The notes beneath the pieces are model-generated. The model saw only the letters and a list, made by a program, of their open reading frames with translations. It searched no databases and had not been told where the DNA came from. Positions 39,103-47,693 of a stretch of 64,000 nt of DNA are shown here, piece by piece (position 1 is the first letter of the stretch; each line of letters starts with the position of its first letter). The DNA comes from Vibrio atypicus. Lineage in GTDB: Bacteria; Pseudomonadota; Gammaproteobacteria; Enterobacterales; Vibrionaceae. Made by a program: the position numbers and the translations under genes. The DNA is taken from positions 930,001-994,000 of the forward strand of contig NZ_BLID01000001.1 in assembly GCF_009811315.1 (NCBI RefSeq). Direction: 5' to 3'.

Positions 39103-39624
39103 ATATAACCTCCGCAAATAGATTGCCAATACAAATTGTGAGTGAATTTCGGGTAAACGGCCGGTATTATGGTGATCTAAATCACGGTGTCAATGATAAA
39201 GTTGTTATTTAAACGTTTTACAAAAATGATTGTGATTAATATTAATATATTTCAATGGCTTGTGTTTTAACCCTGTTAAGGTTTGTTTTTGTTATTCACT
39301 CATATATTGGCGAAAAGCTTGATTTTTTGCCCTTGATAACTCGCTAGGCTAAATACCATCTCATTAATTCCATACTGTAAAAATGAGCCGTGTTCGAATA
39401 GGCCTATTTTATTAGGCAAACGTTACCTTGTGGAAAGGTGCTTATTAAGGGCTATTTGAGTTATGAGCCTAAGCTAGATAACTTGTATTTTTGATGGGTT
39501 AGGTTTCTTTTTAGAGTTAAGCGTAGATAATTCAGGGTTTATTGTGTGGATTTATGCAATAAGTTGGACGCTAATTCTACAGGTAAAGAGTAGTATCTAA
39601 GGATGAGAATGAGAGGTAGGCAAG
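39103..39624. other. codB upstream region
   Basis: 522 bp without a gene. Near codB: a CRP-like site GGTGATCTAAATCACG (39171-39186; GTGA-N6-TCAC core) and an AAACGTTT core in a PurR-box-like setting (about 39209-39219). Further up: a 12-bp palindrome AATAGGCCTATT (39397-39408) followed by GCCTA/TAGGC arms (39402-39417). The region ends at the U-run of the qrr RNA terminator. Sites by eye only. Confidence 0.4.
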
Positions 39625-39660
39625 AAAAAGAAAAAGCCAACCTCAAGTAGGAGGTTGGCC
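39624..39660 (-). terminator. qrr terminator
   Basis: Stem GCCAACCTC and GAGGTTGGC (39636-39644 with 39651-39659), 6-base loop, then a long U-rich tract on the minus strand (A-rich 39624-39635). Confidence 0.93.
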
Positions 39661-39733
39661 GATATAAGTGTGAACAAAATGGTTCACTAACAACGTCAGT
39701 TGGCTAGGTGACCCTCGGCTTAAGAAGGGTCAC
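39625..39733 (-). ncRNA. qrr: Qrr quorum-regulatory small RNA
   Basis: About 109 nt on the minus strand. It starts GTGACCCTTCTTAAGCCG, folds into the 5' hairpin GTGACCC/GGGTCAC (39727-39733 with 39708-39714), then carries the conserved pairing core CTAGCCAACTGACGTTGTTA (39706 down to 39687) and ends in the hairpin 39636-39659 with a U-rich tail. This is the Qrr sequence and layout known from V. harveyi and V. cholerae: Hfq-dependent RNAs made at low cell density that repress luxR/hapR and activate aphA. A sigma-54 promoter and LuxO sites lie upstream. Which of the four or five paralogues it is cannot be decided. Confidence 0.95.
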
Positions 39734-39741
39734 TTTAAGTA

Positions 39742-39759
39742 TTGCAGTATATGTGCCAA
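39742..39759 (-). promoter_or_regulatory. rpoN site: Sigma-54 promoter of qrr
   Basis: Minus-strand TTGGCACATATACTGCAA: GG and GC are ten bases apart, fitting the -24/-12 consensus TGGCAC-N5-TTGCA in all invariant positions. The -12 GC is about 12 bases from the predicted RNA start at 39733. Confidence 0.92.
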
Positions 39760-39819
39760 CTTTTATAGCGCCTGATTGCCTTATAAATGGTGGAAATCCG
39801 CTTCGTTGCTCTCTGATTT

Positions 39820-39845
39820 TTGCAAAATGAAAATGCAAAACGCAA
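39820..39845 (-). promoter_or_regulatory. Two adjacent LuxO-binding sites upstream of qrr
   Basis: On the plus strand TTGCAAAATGAAA (39820-39832) and ATGCAAAACGCAA (39833-39845); on the minus strand these read as matches of 12/13 and 11/13 to the LuxO site TTGCAWWWTGCAA. They lie about 90-110 bases upstream of the start, as for other qrr genes. Confidence 0.8.
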
Positions 39846-39886
39846 ATCTCCATACATTTGCTAATGATATATTTAAAAACAAATCA

Positions 39887-41233
39887 TCACAGCATGACTA
39901 AACTTGCGGTGCCTAAAAAGGCAAAAAAACCAACCACATCGGTTACCGTGGTTAAAATTACTGAACCAGCAAGTGCAGGATCGAGTTTAAGCTTATCGAG
40001 CATAATTGGGATAATCACCCCAAAAAGCGCCGCAGTGACAATATTGACGATGATCGCCAGAGCAATGGTCGCACCCAAAATGGTCGATTGAAACCATAAC
40101 CCTGCAAGCACACCAATGATCAATGCCCAGAGCAAACCATTAATGGAACCGATGCCGATTTCGTTTTTCAATAATGCCCAGCGGTTACCTGGGGTAATTT
40201 GGTTGAGTGCCATTGCACGGATCATTAGTGTTAATGTTTGGCTACCCGCAATCCCCCCCATCGAGGCGACGATCGGCATCAAAACCGCCAATGCCACCAC
40301 TTGAGCGATAACATCTTCAAACATACCAATCGTTACAGAGGCAAGGATGGCTGTCATCAAGTTGATACCAAGCCAAACGCCGCGCTTCTGCGAGCTTTTG
40401 ACAATAGGTGCAAATAGATCATCACCTTCGTCCATACCGGTACCGGCCATGAGTCGAGTTTCGTAGATTTCACGCTGGTTGCTAAGAGCGAATTGCCAAT
40501 CGACCTCACCTACTAACATGTCGTCTTCATCCGTAACAGGTAAAGCAGAGAGGGAGGAGTGTTCTAGCGCTTCGATGCTTTCTGCCAAGCTCAGTTTTGA
40601 ATTGAGGGTGACAACGTTTTCAATGGCGAGATTTTTTAAGCGTTCTTTTGGTACAGAGCGGAGCAAGTCAATATAACTGACGATGCCGCGAAACTGTTTG
40701 CGCTTGTTGATCAAATAAATCTGTTGGGGCGCGTCGTAGCTGTAGCGCTCCATTAGAATCTTGGCTTTTTCTACCGAGATATTAAACGGCAGGGTAATCA
40801 CTTTACGTTCAGCCCAACGGCCGAGTTCGTCATCTTCGTACTCTTTCGCTTGATCATAAAGTTCCAGCTCATCTTTCTCTATGAGTTGAAGAGCTTCATT
40901 GATGATCTCTTCAGGCAGGGAGTCTGCCCATTCAATCAGAGAAAGGTTATCAAGTTTGGCTAGCGTGAGTTTTAACTCTGTTTCTGATAGCTCATTGATG
41001 ATCGAGTGACGAACTTCCGAACGAGCTTCCGTTAACACATCAATATGAAGCTCAAGAGGTAAACCTCGCCAGAGTTTGACACGTTCATCAATTGGGAAGG
41101 CTTCGAGAATCAAAGCAATAGAGCCTGGTTCTAGGCCCTCTTCGATTTGCTCGTTTAGGATCGAGTTTTGCTGCTCATCTTCGGCTTGGGCGATTTTTTC
41201 AATCTGATGCGATAAGTCTTGAAATTCGCTCAT
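39887..41233 (-). CDS. mgtE: Magnesium transporter MgtE
   Basis: Mg2+-gated magnesium channel of the inner membrane. 448 residues: cytoplasmic N domain of helical repeats (about 1-130), tandem CBS domains (about 140-260), a connecting helix and five membrane segments (about 285-448) with GIAGSQTLTLMIRAMAL and the acidic pore region typical of MgtE. Start ATG with GGAGC. Its 3' end abuts the qrr control region; no terminator is seen between them, so read-through into qrr is possible. Confidence 0.95.
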   Translation of the reverse strand: MSEFQDLSHQIEKIAQAEDEQQNSILNEQIEEGLEPGSIALILEAFPIDERVKLWRGLPLELHIDVLTEARSEVRHSIINELSETELKLTLAKLDNLSLIEWADSLPEEIINEALQLIEKDELELYDQAKEYEDDELGRWAERKVITLPFNISVEKAKILMERYSYDAPQQIYLINKRKQFRGIVSYIDLLRSVPKERLKNLAIENVVTLNSKLSLAESIEALEHSSLSALPVTDEDDMLVGEVDWQFALSNQREIYETRLMAGTGMDEGDDLFAPIVKSSQKRGVWLGINLMTAILASVTIGMFEDVIAQVVALAVLMPIVASMGGIAGSQTLTLMIRAMALNQITPGNRWALLKNEIGIGSINGLLWALIIGVLAGLWFQSTILGATIALAIIVNIVTAALFGVIIPIMLDKLKLDPALAGSVILTTVTDVVGFFAFLGTASLVML

Positions 41234-41315
41234 CTAAATGCTCCGTAGTGGTACGGTTTTAATTCCTTAAGAGCGTTATATTAGCAGAAAGCCGCAGAGC
41301 GAGAAGGTAAAAAAC

Positions 41316-41342
41316 GTGCAAAAAGCCCAGTAAAACTGGGCT
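41316..41342 (-). terminator. Terminator of the YiaV/YiaW-type pair
   Basis: Stem AGCCCAG (41324-41330) and CTGGGCT (41336-41342), loop TAAAA, U-run on the minus strand. Confidence 0.85.
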
Positions 41343-41351
41343 CTTAGGGGA

Positions 41352-42575
41352 TTAGATAGAATAGAAAAAGTATAACTGTGACTTCATACGAATGATAATG
41401 CCTCGAATCACGTCCAAAAAGGCCATAAAGCTGATTGGTTTTTCTCCGCTTACCCACGCCAATCCAACGGAGCCAACAGGAATATCGTAACCTTCAGGCT
41501 CATCAATCTTTAATCGCACGAAGTGGTGTTTATTGTTCAAGTTTTGCCCAGTGGTTTGACGAACTGATTGATCAAGGCCAAGTAAGTTGCTTTGAGATTC
41601 CCCTGTCGCCTCTACAATACCCTCGACTTCTGCCGTGAAGATTTTTCCCGGATACACAGAAGAAGCAAACTCAGCGGCTTGGCCCGGTTTTACATTTCGA
41701 ATGGCTTGGTGATTCACTCGCATTAATACGTACTTTTCTTCTGTGTACATCTGCAATCTTGGCATCACCGAAACGCGTTGGCCTTCACGCAGAATAAAAT
41801 TGGTCACGAAACCATCTGTTGGCGCGTAGACTTTAGTGCTATCAAGATCCCATTGCGCTTTCGCTAACTGCTCTTGAGATGTCTTCCATTCTGCGAGTTT
41901 ACTTTTCATCGCTAATGTCGACTTGCTGATCGCCAGTTTCGCTTTATCAGTATTGACCTGCTTGGTTTTAAGTTGCGACTCAATCGTAGTGATGTTGTGT
42001 TTGGCTTTCGCAACGGCGGTTTCTTGTTTGTCGATGTCGCTATCAGTAATGGTGTTTTTGACGACTCGATTTTGTTCTTTATAGCGCTTTAACATTTTGA
42101 CTTGTAGATCGAAATCTACTTTTGCCATCGCCAGTTGGCTTTCAGTAGTTTTAAGATCTTGCGTCATGGATTCATAGGTCGCTTTTGCGATAGCAATATC
42201 TTCTTTCGCCACATCCATCGCGATTTGAGCGGCTTCTTCAGCGACTTTTGCTTGGTTGTATGCGATTTGATACTGAGTCGGATCTATTTCGTAGACCAGC
42301 TGACCTTTCGTTAATTCTTGATTCGGTTCAATGTATATTGCGTCCACTTTTCCCGTCACGTTAGCTGAATCAGGACGCAACTGGATATGGGGTGATTGAA
42401 CAACCGAGCCTCCTGATAGATCCATCGGCGTAAAGTTGATCAGTCCAACCCAAACAAATAACAGCCAAGATGTACCACCTAAGTAAGCAAAACCTTGAGT
42501 AAACTTATTCCAGGGCATTCCCACTAAGCGAAGCAGGTAAATGAACAGCGCCCAGACAGCCAATCCTTCTAACAT
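41352..42575 (-). CDS. HlyD/EmrA-like membrane fusion protein (YiaV-like)
   Basis: 407 residues. Two hydrophobic N-terminal segments (about 3-20 and 34-50), then a biotinyl-lipoyl-like half (NVTGKVDAIYIEPNQELTKG), a long coiled-coil hairpin (about 105-250, rich in Ala, Lys, Gln) and the second half domain (VYAPTDGFVTNFILREGQRV). This is the periplasmic adaptor fold. The pair with a DUF3302 protein matches E. coli yiaV-yiaW. No outer or inner efflux partner is adjacent. Start overlaps the upstream stop by one base (TAATG). Confidence 0.88.
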   Translation of the reverse strand: MLEGLAVWALFIYLLRLVGMPWNKFTQGFAYLGGTSWLLFVWVGLINFTPMDLSGGSVVQSPHIQLRPDSANVTGKVDAIYIEPNQELTKGQLVYEIDPTQYQIAYNQAKVAEEAAQIAMDVAKEDIAIAKATYESMTQDLKTTESQLAMAKVDFDLQVKMLKRYKEQNRVVKNTITDSDIDKQETAVAKAKHNITTIESQLKTKQVNTDKAKLAISKSTLAMKSKLAEWKTSQEQLAKAQWDLDSTKVYAPTDGFVTNFILREGQRVSVMPRLQMYTEEKYVLMRVNHQAIRNVKPGQAAEFASSVYPGKIFTAEVEGIVEATGESQSNLLGLDQSVRQTTGQNLNNKHHFVRLKIDEPEGYDIPVGSVGLAWVSGEKPISFMAFLDVIRGIIIRMKSQLYFFYSI

Positions 42576-42898
42576 TATGCATCCTCCGCTTGGTCATTGT
42601 GCTTTGGTGCATGTCGCCACGTGTCGCGTAAATTGATAATGGCTTTTTCCATGTCTACGAAAGCTAGGATAACCGCGAGCACCCAAACCCAATGCCAGAT
42701 GAAGCCTATCCATGTCAGCGCGGTAATGAGCCCAATTTGATGATGATCTTTGCTGTGTGCTTTGTTGATCGGTAATTCGTGGAATTTCCAAAAACCGTAA
42801 ACGGCGGCGCCAACGGTCGCAATCAAAACGACGGCAGCAACGACATGTAAGGCGGTATCAGCGCCAGTACCAACAAAAGGTACACTTAGTAGGCTCAT
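42575..42898 (-). CDS. DUF3302 inner-membrane protein (YiaW-like)
   Basis: 107 residues, the same length as E. coli YiaW. Two membrane helices (about 14-38 and 56-84) joined by a basic loop with HSKDHHQIG, and a hydrophilic C-terminus. Tightly coupled to the membrane fusion gene. Function unknown; it may supply the inner-membrane partner of the adaptor, which is inference from the constant pairing. Confidence 0.82.
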   Translation of the reverse strand: MSLLSVPFVGTGADTALHVVAAVVLIATVGAAVYGFWKFHELPINKAHSKDHHQIGLITALTWIGFIWHWVWVLAVILAFVDMEKAIINLRDTWRHAPKHNDQAEDA

Positions 42899-43004
42899 TT
42901 AGCTCTCCAAACTGGGTAAGAGCGCTGATTGTGATCAAGATTTGAATAATTCATTCTTTTGTGACAGATTGAATCGAATTTATTTTGATTTTGATGTGAT
43001 TGGT

Positions 43005-44012
43005 ATGAGTGACGTGAGATTTATGCGAGCGCTAGGGATTCGACAGGTTCATAATTTGGCCAAACGTCGATATCAGATTGCCGACAATGCACTGCATATT
43101 CCCGAGAGCGCATTAGAGCACCCAATGACTCTGCTGCCATTATCTGAGATCAACCGATGGTATGAAACTCTGGAATCGCAGTCAGGTAACCCCGACGTCA
43201 TCTTAGATATTTGCAAAGAGATCGAACTGGATAAGTTGGGCGCCATATCTCGATGGCTGTTTTCTGGTTACGATCTTGCCTCTACCTTTCGCCGAATCAA
43301 CCATGGCTTAAGTGCGTTACAGTCAGGTGCGTATTTATCTGGGGCTCAAAGTGGTTCGATATTGAAGTGGATCTATCACAACCCTTTTATTGAAGCTCAG
43401 TGCAAAGTGCATGATAGTGCTCGCATAGCGATCTTTATGACTAAAGTACTGCGGACTTATCTTGGTGAAGAATTTGTCCCATTACGTGTCATGCTGTCTG
43501 GTTCGCGAAAAAACGTAGCGAAATATGAAGCGTATTTTGGCTGTGAAGTTGAGTGGAGTCACTCGAAAACAGAGGTGTGGTTTCATTCTCAACTTCGACT
43601 TGCCACCCATCAAAAAAATCGGTTTACTCAGCACCGATTAGCCATGAATTTCTCCGACTTAGATGACTTTTTAAATATGCCTGAACCGGATGATGAAGTG
43701 AAAGTGATCTATGAAGTGATCAACTATAGCTGCCATTATGGGCTACCAACTTTAGAGCGGGTATCAGGTTTATTGGGGTTGTCGACACAGCAATTTCAAC
43801 GCAAGTTACACGCGTTTGGCATGAACTTTACTACTGTCATGGGTTATGTGTTGACCAACTCGGCGGCGAACCTTTTTAGTAAAGGTGTATCCGTAGAAGA
43901 GGTGGCGCAGCGGCTAGGGTATCAGAACTGCGCCAGTTTTAATCGAATGTTCAAAAAGCATCGGGGGTTGACACCAAAACAGTATGTCCACCATTTTCAA
44001 GATGCTTTTTGA
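43005..44012 (+). CDS. AraC-family transcriptional regulator
   Basis: 335 residues from the ATG at 43005 (MSDVRFMRALGIRQVHNLAK). A TTG at 42942 would add 21 residues; neither start has a good ribosome binding site, and I prefer 43005 because 335-340 residues is usual for this subfamily. N-terminal arabinose-binding-like domain (PF12625 type) and C-terminal double helix-turn-helix (LERVSGLLGLSTQQFQRKLH; VEEVAQRLGYQNCASFNRMF; GLTPKQY). Divergent from the YiaW-like gene, which it may regulate. Effector unknown. Confidence 0.88.
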   Translation: MSDVRFMRALGIRQVHNLAKRRYQIADNALHIPESALEHPMTLLPLSEINRWYETLESQSGNPDVILDICKEIELDKLGAISRWLFSGYDLASTFRRINHGLSALQSGAYLSGAQSGSILKWIYHNPFIEAQCKVHDSARIAIFMTKVLRTYLGEEFVPLRVMLSGSRKNVAKYEAYFGCEVEWSHSKTEVWFHSQLRLATHQKNRFTQHRLAMNFSDLDDFLNMPEPDDEVKVIYEVINYSCHYGLPTLERVSGLLGLSTQQFQRKLHAFGMNFTTVMGYVLTNSAANLFSKGVSVEEVAQRLGYQNCASFNRMFKKHRGLTPKQYVHHFQDAF

Positions 44013-44024
44013 TATGGTGGGTAG

Positions 44025-44681
44025 TTAGCGGTTATGCCATCGTTCTCCGTAGGCAGAGGTATAGTCGGGTTCAGCCAAGTGCGTTGAAGCTTCGACGGGT
44101 TCAAGTGGCCCCACAACGGTTCGATAAGGAAGAACGCCAGCCCAAACCGGAAGATCTAGATCCGCTTGGTCATCATTGACGCCAAAATTACTGATTTTCA
44201 CGGACGCTTCTGTTAACGGCATTTTCAATAACATGGTGGCACTGAGTTCTTTTTGATTACTCAAGCGGATATGATCTGTGCGCCCCGGAGCGATTTGCTC
44301 AATAAAATGATTGAGCAATTGGTCTTTCTCGGTGTTGTCTTCTACCGCCTCAAAACGTCCAAATACGACTGCAGAACGATAATGGGCGCTATGGTGAAAT
44401 GCACTTCTCGCAAGAACCCATCCGTCAAACAGTGTGAAAGTGAGACAAGTTTGTTTCCCTTGCTTTAGGCTTCTCATTAATCGGCTATTGTTCGCACCAT
44501 GGATAAACACATCATTGTCGACTCGCCATGCCAACATCGGAATAACAGTCGGGCCACTGTCGCTACTAATGGCGATGTGGGCAATCAGGCTTTCATCGAT
44601 GATCTGATGCAGTTTTTCTTGCTCAATCACCGCTTTGTGCGCTGCTTTTTTTACTTGGGTTCTTTTTGTCGTTGATAGCAT
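44025..44681 (-). CDS. Pyridoxamine 5'-phosphate oxidase-like flavoprotein
   Basis: 218 residues, split-barrel FMN-binding fold of the NimA/PNPOx-like kind (PF12900 type): LIAHIAISSDSGPTVIPMLA, FIHGANNSRLMRSLKQGKQT and HYRSAVVFGRFEAV match the barrel strands. Cytoplasmic, substrate unknown. Head-to-head with a MocR regulator across 85 bases, a common pairing that suggests control by the regulator and a link to vitamin B6 or amine chemistry (inference). Confidence 0.8.
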   Translation of the reverse strand: MLSTTKRTQVKKAAHKAVIEQEKLHQIIDESLIAHIAISSDSGPTVIPMLAWRVDNDVFIHGANNSRLMRSLKQGKQTCLTFTLFDGWVLARSAFHHSAHYRSAVVFGRFEAVEDNTEKDQLLNHFIEQIAPGRTDHIRLSNQKELSATMLLKMPLTEASVKISNFGVNDDQADLDLPVWAGVLPYRTVVGPLEPVEASTHLAEPDYTSAYGERWHNR

Positions 44682-44728
44682 GAATCAGCTTCCATTCTTG
44701 TCATTGCGTGTGATTACAATCTAACCTC

Positions 44729-44756
44729 AAACTGGTACTTTATTTAGAGCCAGTTT
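44729..44756. promoter_or_regulatory. Inverted repeat between MocR gene and flavoprotein gene
   Basis: AAACTGG (44729-44735) and CCAGTTT (44750-44756), perfect 7-bp arms with a 14-base spacer, about 10 bases before the MocR start. Candidate operator for the divergent pair. Confidence 0.45.
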
Positions 44757-44766
44757 TAAACCATGG

Positions 44767-46242
44767 ATGGATCCAGTTATGACGCCGATAGATATAGGCG
44801 ATTTATCTTTGAGCAACAATAAAGGTACGCTTCAAGAGCAACTCTTTCATGCTATTCGAGGGAAAATCGTCGCCGGTTTATGGCCGCTGGGTGGTAAGTT
44901 GCCCTCGACAAGAAAGTTGGCGAGTGAACTGTCACTTAGCCGCAACACCGTTATTGGGGCCTATGAACAGCTCGTTACTGAAGGGTACTTAGAAAGTCGA
45001 CAAGGTTCTGGTTTCTATGTTTCGGTGGAGCTTCCCGAGCATTATCTAAGCTCGTCTAATCTTACCTTAGAAGACCGTTTCGACTCTGACCCAGTTGAAA
45101 CCTCTGCATTTCATCTAAATAAGAGTTTTGCTCCCGGAGTGCCAGATCTTGCTCAATTTCCTATGGAAAAGTGGCAGCGCATGTTACTTAGGCATATGGG
45201 GCGGACATCGCTACTGGGGAACCAAAATGTCCAGGGAAGTATGGCATTAAGAAGTGCTTTGGCGGGGTATCTAGCATCAAGCAGGAGCGTAAGCTGTTCA
45301 CCACAGCGGATCATCATTACTTCAGGTGCGCAGCAAGCCTTGTTTATTGCATTGAATGCTATCTTGACTCGTGATGACACTGTCTTGATGGAGCAGCCTG
45401 GTTATGCGCAAATGAGCAAAATCATCAATCTACAAGGATTTAAGTTCGCTCCTTTAACTGTGAGAGAAAAGTTTGGTATTGATCTTCAGCAGGCGATGAA
45501 CAGCAATGCTAAGGCGATGTATATAACACCAAGTAACCAATATCCAATGGGGACTACGCTGACGACTGAGCAACGATTGAACTTAATCGAGTGGGCAGCA
45601 GAGAACAAGCGTTGGATTATTGAAGATGATTATGACAGTGAATTTCAGTTTGCACATCGACCGTATACCAGCTTACAAGGACTGGCGAATGAGATTGGCT
45701 TTGATCAGCAAGTTATCTACGTAGGCTCTTTCAGTAAAGTGATGTTCAACGGCCTACGCTTGGGGTATTTGGTGGTACCAGAAACTTTGCTTGAGTCTTG
45801 TTTGGCCATTAAGGACGCGACCAGTGGAGATTCGCCAACGCACACGCAAGAAGCTTTGACCGACTTTATTCGTGAGGGGGATTTATTACGCCACATTAGA
45901 AAAATGCGCCGTCTCTATAAGCAAAAGCACCAGCGGATGACGGAGGCAATATGTGAGCATTTTGCTGATAGGGTCGAAGTGATCAGCCAACCAGCGGGTC
46001 TGCACATTACGCTTAAGTGGCAAGGGCGTGTGGATGAAGACCAGTGGGTCGAAAAGGCCCTGCAAAGTGGTATCGTAATGCGTGCAATGAATTACTACGA
46101 AAATAACCCAGAGACTTATGAGTCTCAAAATCAGCGTGGATGGGGAAGTGTCGTATTGGGCTTTGGAAACGTGGAACTGGAAAAGATCGAGCCAAATATC
46201 TGCAAGATCGCTGAGATATTTGACTCGTTAATGTCTCAATGA
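44767..46242 (+). CDS. MocR-type regulator (GntR HTH plus aminotransferase domain)
   Basis: 491 residues. N-terminal GntR winged helix (about 20-85: LPSTRKLASELSLSRNTVIG, GYLESRQGSGFYV), linker, then a fold-type I aminotransferase domain with the PLP lysine in VGSFSKVMFNGLRLGY and TPSNQYPMGTTL. Binds PLP and regulates transcription; PdxR, GabR and similar proteins share the layout. An alternative ATG lies 12 bases later. Divergent from the flavoprotein and convergent (10-base gap) with the YjeH-like exporter. Confidence 0.92.
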   Translation: MDPVMTPIDIGDLSLSNNKGTLQEQLFHAIRGKIVAGLWPLGGKLPSTRKLASELSLSRNTVIGAYEQLVTEGYLESRQGSGFYVSVELPEHYLSSSNLTLEDRFDSDPVETSAFHLNKSFAPGVPDLAQFPMEKWQRMLLRHMGRTSLLGNQNVQGSMALRSALAGYLASSRSVSCSPQRIIITSGAQQALFIALNAILTRDDTVLMEQPGYAQMSKIINLQGFKFAPLTVREKFGIDLQQAMNSNAKAMYITPSNQYPMGTTLTTEQRLNLIEWAAENKRWIIEDDYDSEFQFAHRPYTSLQGLANEIGFDQQVIYVGSFSKVMFNGLRLGYLVVPETLLESCLAIKDATSGDSPTHTQEALTDFIREGDLLRHIRKMRRLYKQKHQRMTEAICEHFADRVEVISQPAGLHITLKWQGRVDEDQWVEKALQSGIVMRAMNYYENNPETYESQNQRGWGSVVLGFGNVELEKIEPNICKIAEIFDSLMSQ

Positions 46243-46252
46243 GGTGTAAGTT

Positions 46253-47512
46253 TTATTCAGGGCTTGGCTGCTTTATGCCACGAAACTTTTCCCACGGAAA
46301 GCTGAGCAAGGCAAAGACGGTGACTGCATAAAGCATAGACCAGCCGAGACAGACGAATACTGCGGTACACAAAATTAGAGATACGGCGGCCAAATGTTTG
46401 CCAAACCCAATCAAGAGTTTATAAGCCGCTAACATCGCCAGTAAATAGACCAGAACAAATATGCCATTAGCCAGCTTCAAAAAGAACTCGAGATCGAGGC
46501 CAGATAACTCGCCGCCAATGCAAGAGACAAGCAGCACCAACCCTACAGCAATTGTCGCGTTGGCAGGCACGCCTTTAATGGAAACTCGAGCTAGTGCGCT
46601 GTTCGGGCGATATTCTCTCGCTTGAGCCCAAACCATACGTGACAGGCTCTGAGTGTATAAGTTAACGCTCGCGAAACAGGCGGCAAAACCCAAGCCGCTA
46701 ATGAGAAGTTTGAATTGACTGCCGAACAGTTGTTCTGACAACCAAGGAATAGAAGCACTGTCAAAACTCGGTGCGCCATAGGCTTCGAACTTCAGGATAA
46801 CGACAGAGCAAGCCCAGTAGGTTGCACCTGCAATAAAACAGCCGATCAAGATGGCTATTGGGAAATCGCGCTGAGGGTTTTTAAACTCTTCGCCCATGTG
46901 AGCAAAGGCTTCAATACCGACAAAGCACCAGAACATCACCCCTAATGCAGCGCCGATACTCCAGATGGACTCTGAGGTGACTGCTGGCATGTGGATATCA
47001 TTGCTTTGCACATCACCTTGCCACCAAAATGCGGCCACGAGGGAAAAGATGCTGAGAGCGATGACAGTTTGTAGCCGACCAGAAGATTTTGTGCCGGCAA
47101 GGTTTACCATGACCAGCAGCCCAACTGTCAATATTTGTGCGAGCATTGACGAATTAAGAGACTCTGGTAATAGTTGTTGTAAAAAGCCCGCCGCTAAAGC
47201 AACCGCAGCGGGAACGCCTACAGGAATGACGCTAACAAATAACCATGCAACGCTCTTTTCCAAACGCTTATCGAAAGCTTTACGAACAAAGTAAGCCGTT
47301 CCTCCAGCATTTGGGTAGCGCTTACCCAGTTGAGCAAAGGTGAGAGCAACAGGACAAATTGCGATAAACAAAATCACCCATGCCCATAGTGAAAAATGAC
47401 CTGCAATACCAGCGACGATTGCGGGTACCATAAATAGGCCTGTTCCGAGCAGAGTCGTGGACAGTTGCCCGATCCCTGATATTAAGGTGATTTCTTTTTT
47501 TAACTCGCTCAT
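46253..47512 (-). CDS. YjeH-like amino-acid exporter (APC superfamily)
   Basis: 419 residues from the ATG at 47512 (MSELKKEITLISGIGQLSTT) with an excellent GGAGGAG site; a TTG 21 bases upstream lies inside that site and is rejected. About twelve membrane helices. LLGTGLFMVPA, PNAGGTAYFV, AWLFVSVIPVGVPAA, WCFVGIEAFAHMGEEFKNPQRDFP and the rest follow E. coli YjeH, an exporter of methionine and branched-chain amino acids, closely along the full length. Divergent from an Lrp-family regulator, which probably controls it. Confidence 0.88.
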   Translation of the reverse strand: MSELKKEITLISGIGQLSTTLLGTGLFMVPAIVAGIAGHFSLWAWVILFIAICPVALTFAQLGKRYPNAGGTAYFVRKAFDKRLEKSVAWLFVSVIPVGVPAAVALAAGFLQQLLPESLNSSMLAQILTVGLLVMVNLAGTKSSGRLQTVIALSIFSLVAAFWWQGDVQSNDIHMPAVTSESIWSIGAALGVMFWCFVGIEAFAHMGEEFKNPQRDFPIAILIGCFIAGATYWACSVVILKFEAYGAPSFDSASIPWLSEQLFGSQFKLLISGLGFAACFASVNLYTQSLSRMVWAQAREYRPNSALARVSIKGVPANATIAVGLVLLVSCIGGELSGLDLEFFLKLANGIFVLVYLLAMLAAYKLLIGFGKHLAAVSLILCTAVFVCLGWSMLYAVTVFALLSFPWEKFRGIKQPSPE

Positions 47513-47596
47513 GACTTCTCCTCCCTTAGACAACCATTACAGCTTAATGAATTGCGCTCGATGAGGCAGCCATCAATTCGTCGTAGATAAACGTCA

Positions 47597-47627
47597 CTTT
47601 GACGGAATTTTTCGACGAAATAGTCAA
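47597..47627. promoter_or_regulatory. Dyads in the YjeH-Lrp divergent promoter region
   Basis: TTTGAC (47597-47602) and GTCAAA (47622-47627) enclose the dyad TTTCG-A-CGAAA (47609-47619). Candidate Lrp-type operator; by eye only. Confidence 0.35.
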
Positions 47628-47693
47628 ATTGATAACTTTAATGAGGAACCTATTTGTGTCACATTACCTGTAATCAACAGGATAAGTTGGGTG

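Noticed and set aside
39887..41340. Mg2+ riboswitch (M-box or mgtA leader) for mgtE
   Set aside because: Only about 80 bases lie between the preceding terminator and the start, without the needed helices.
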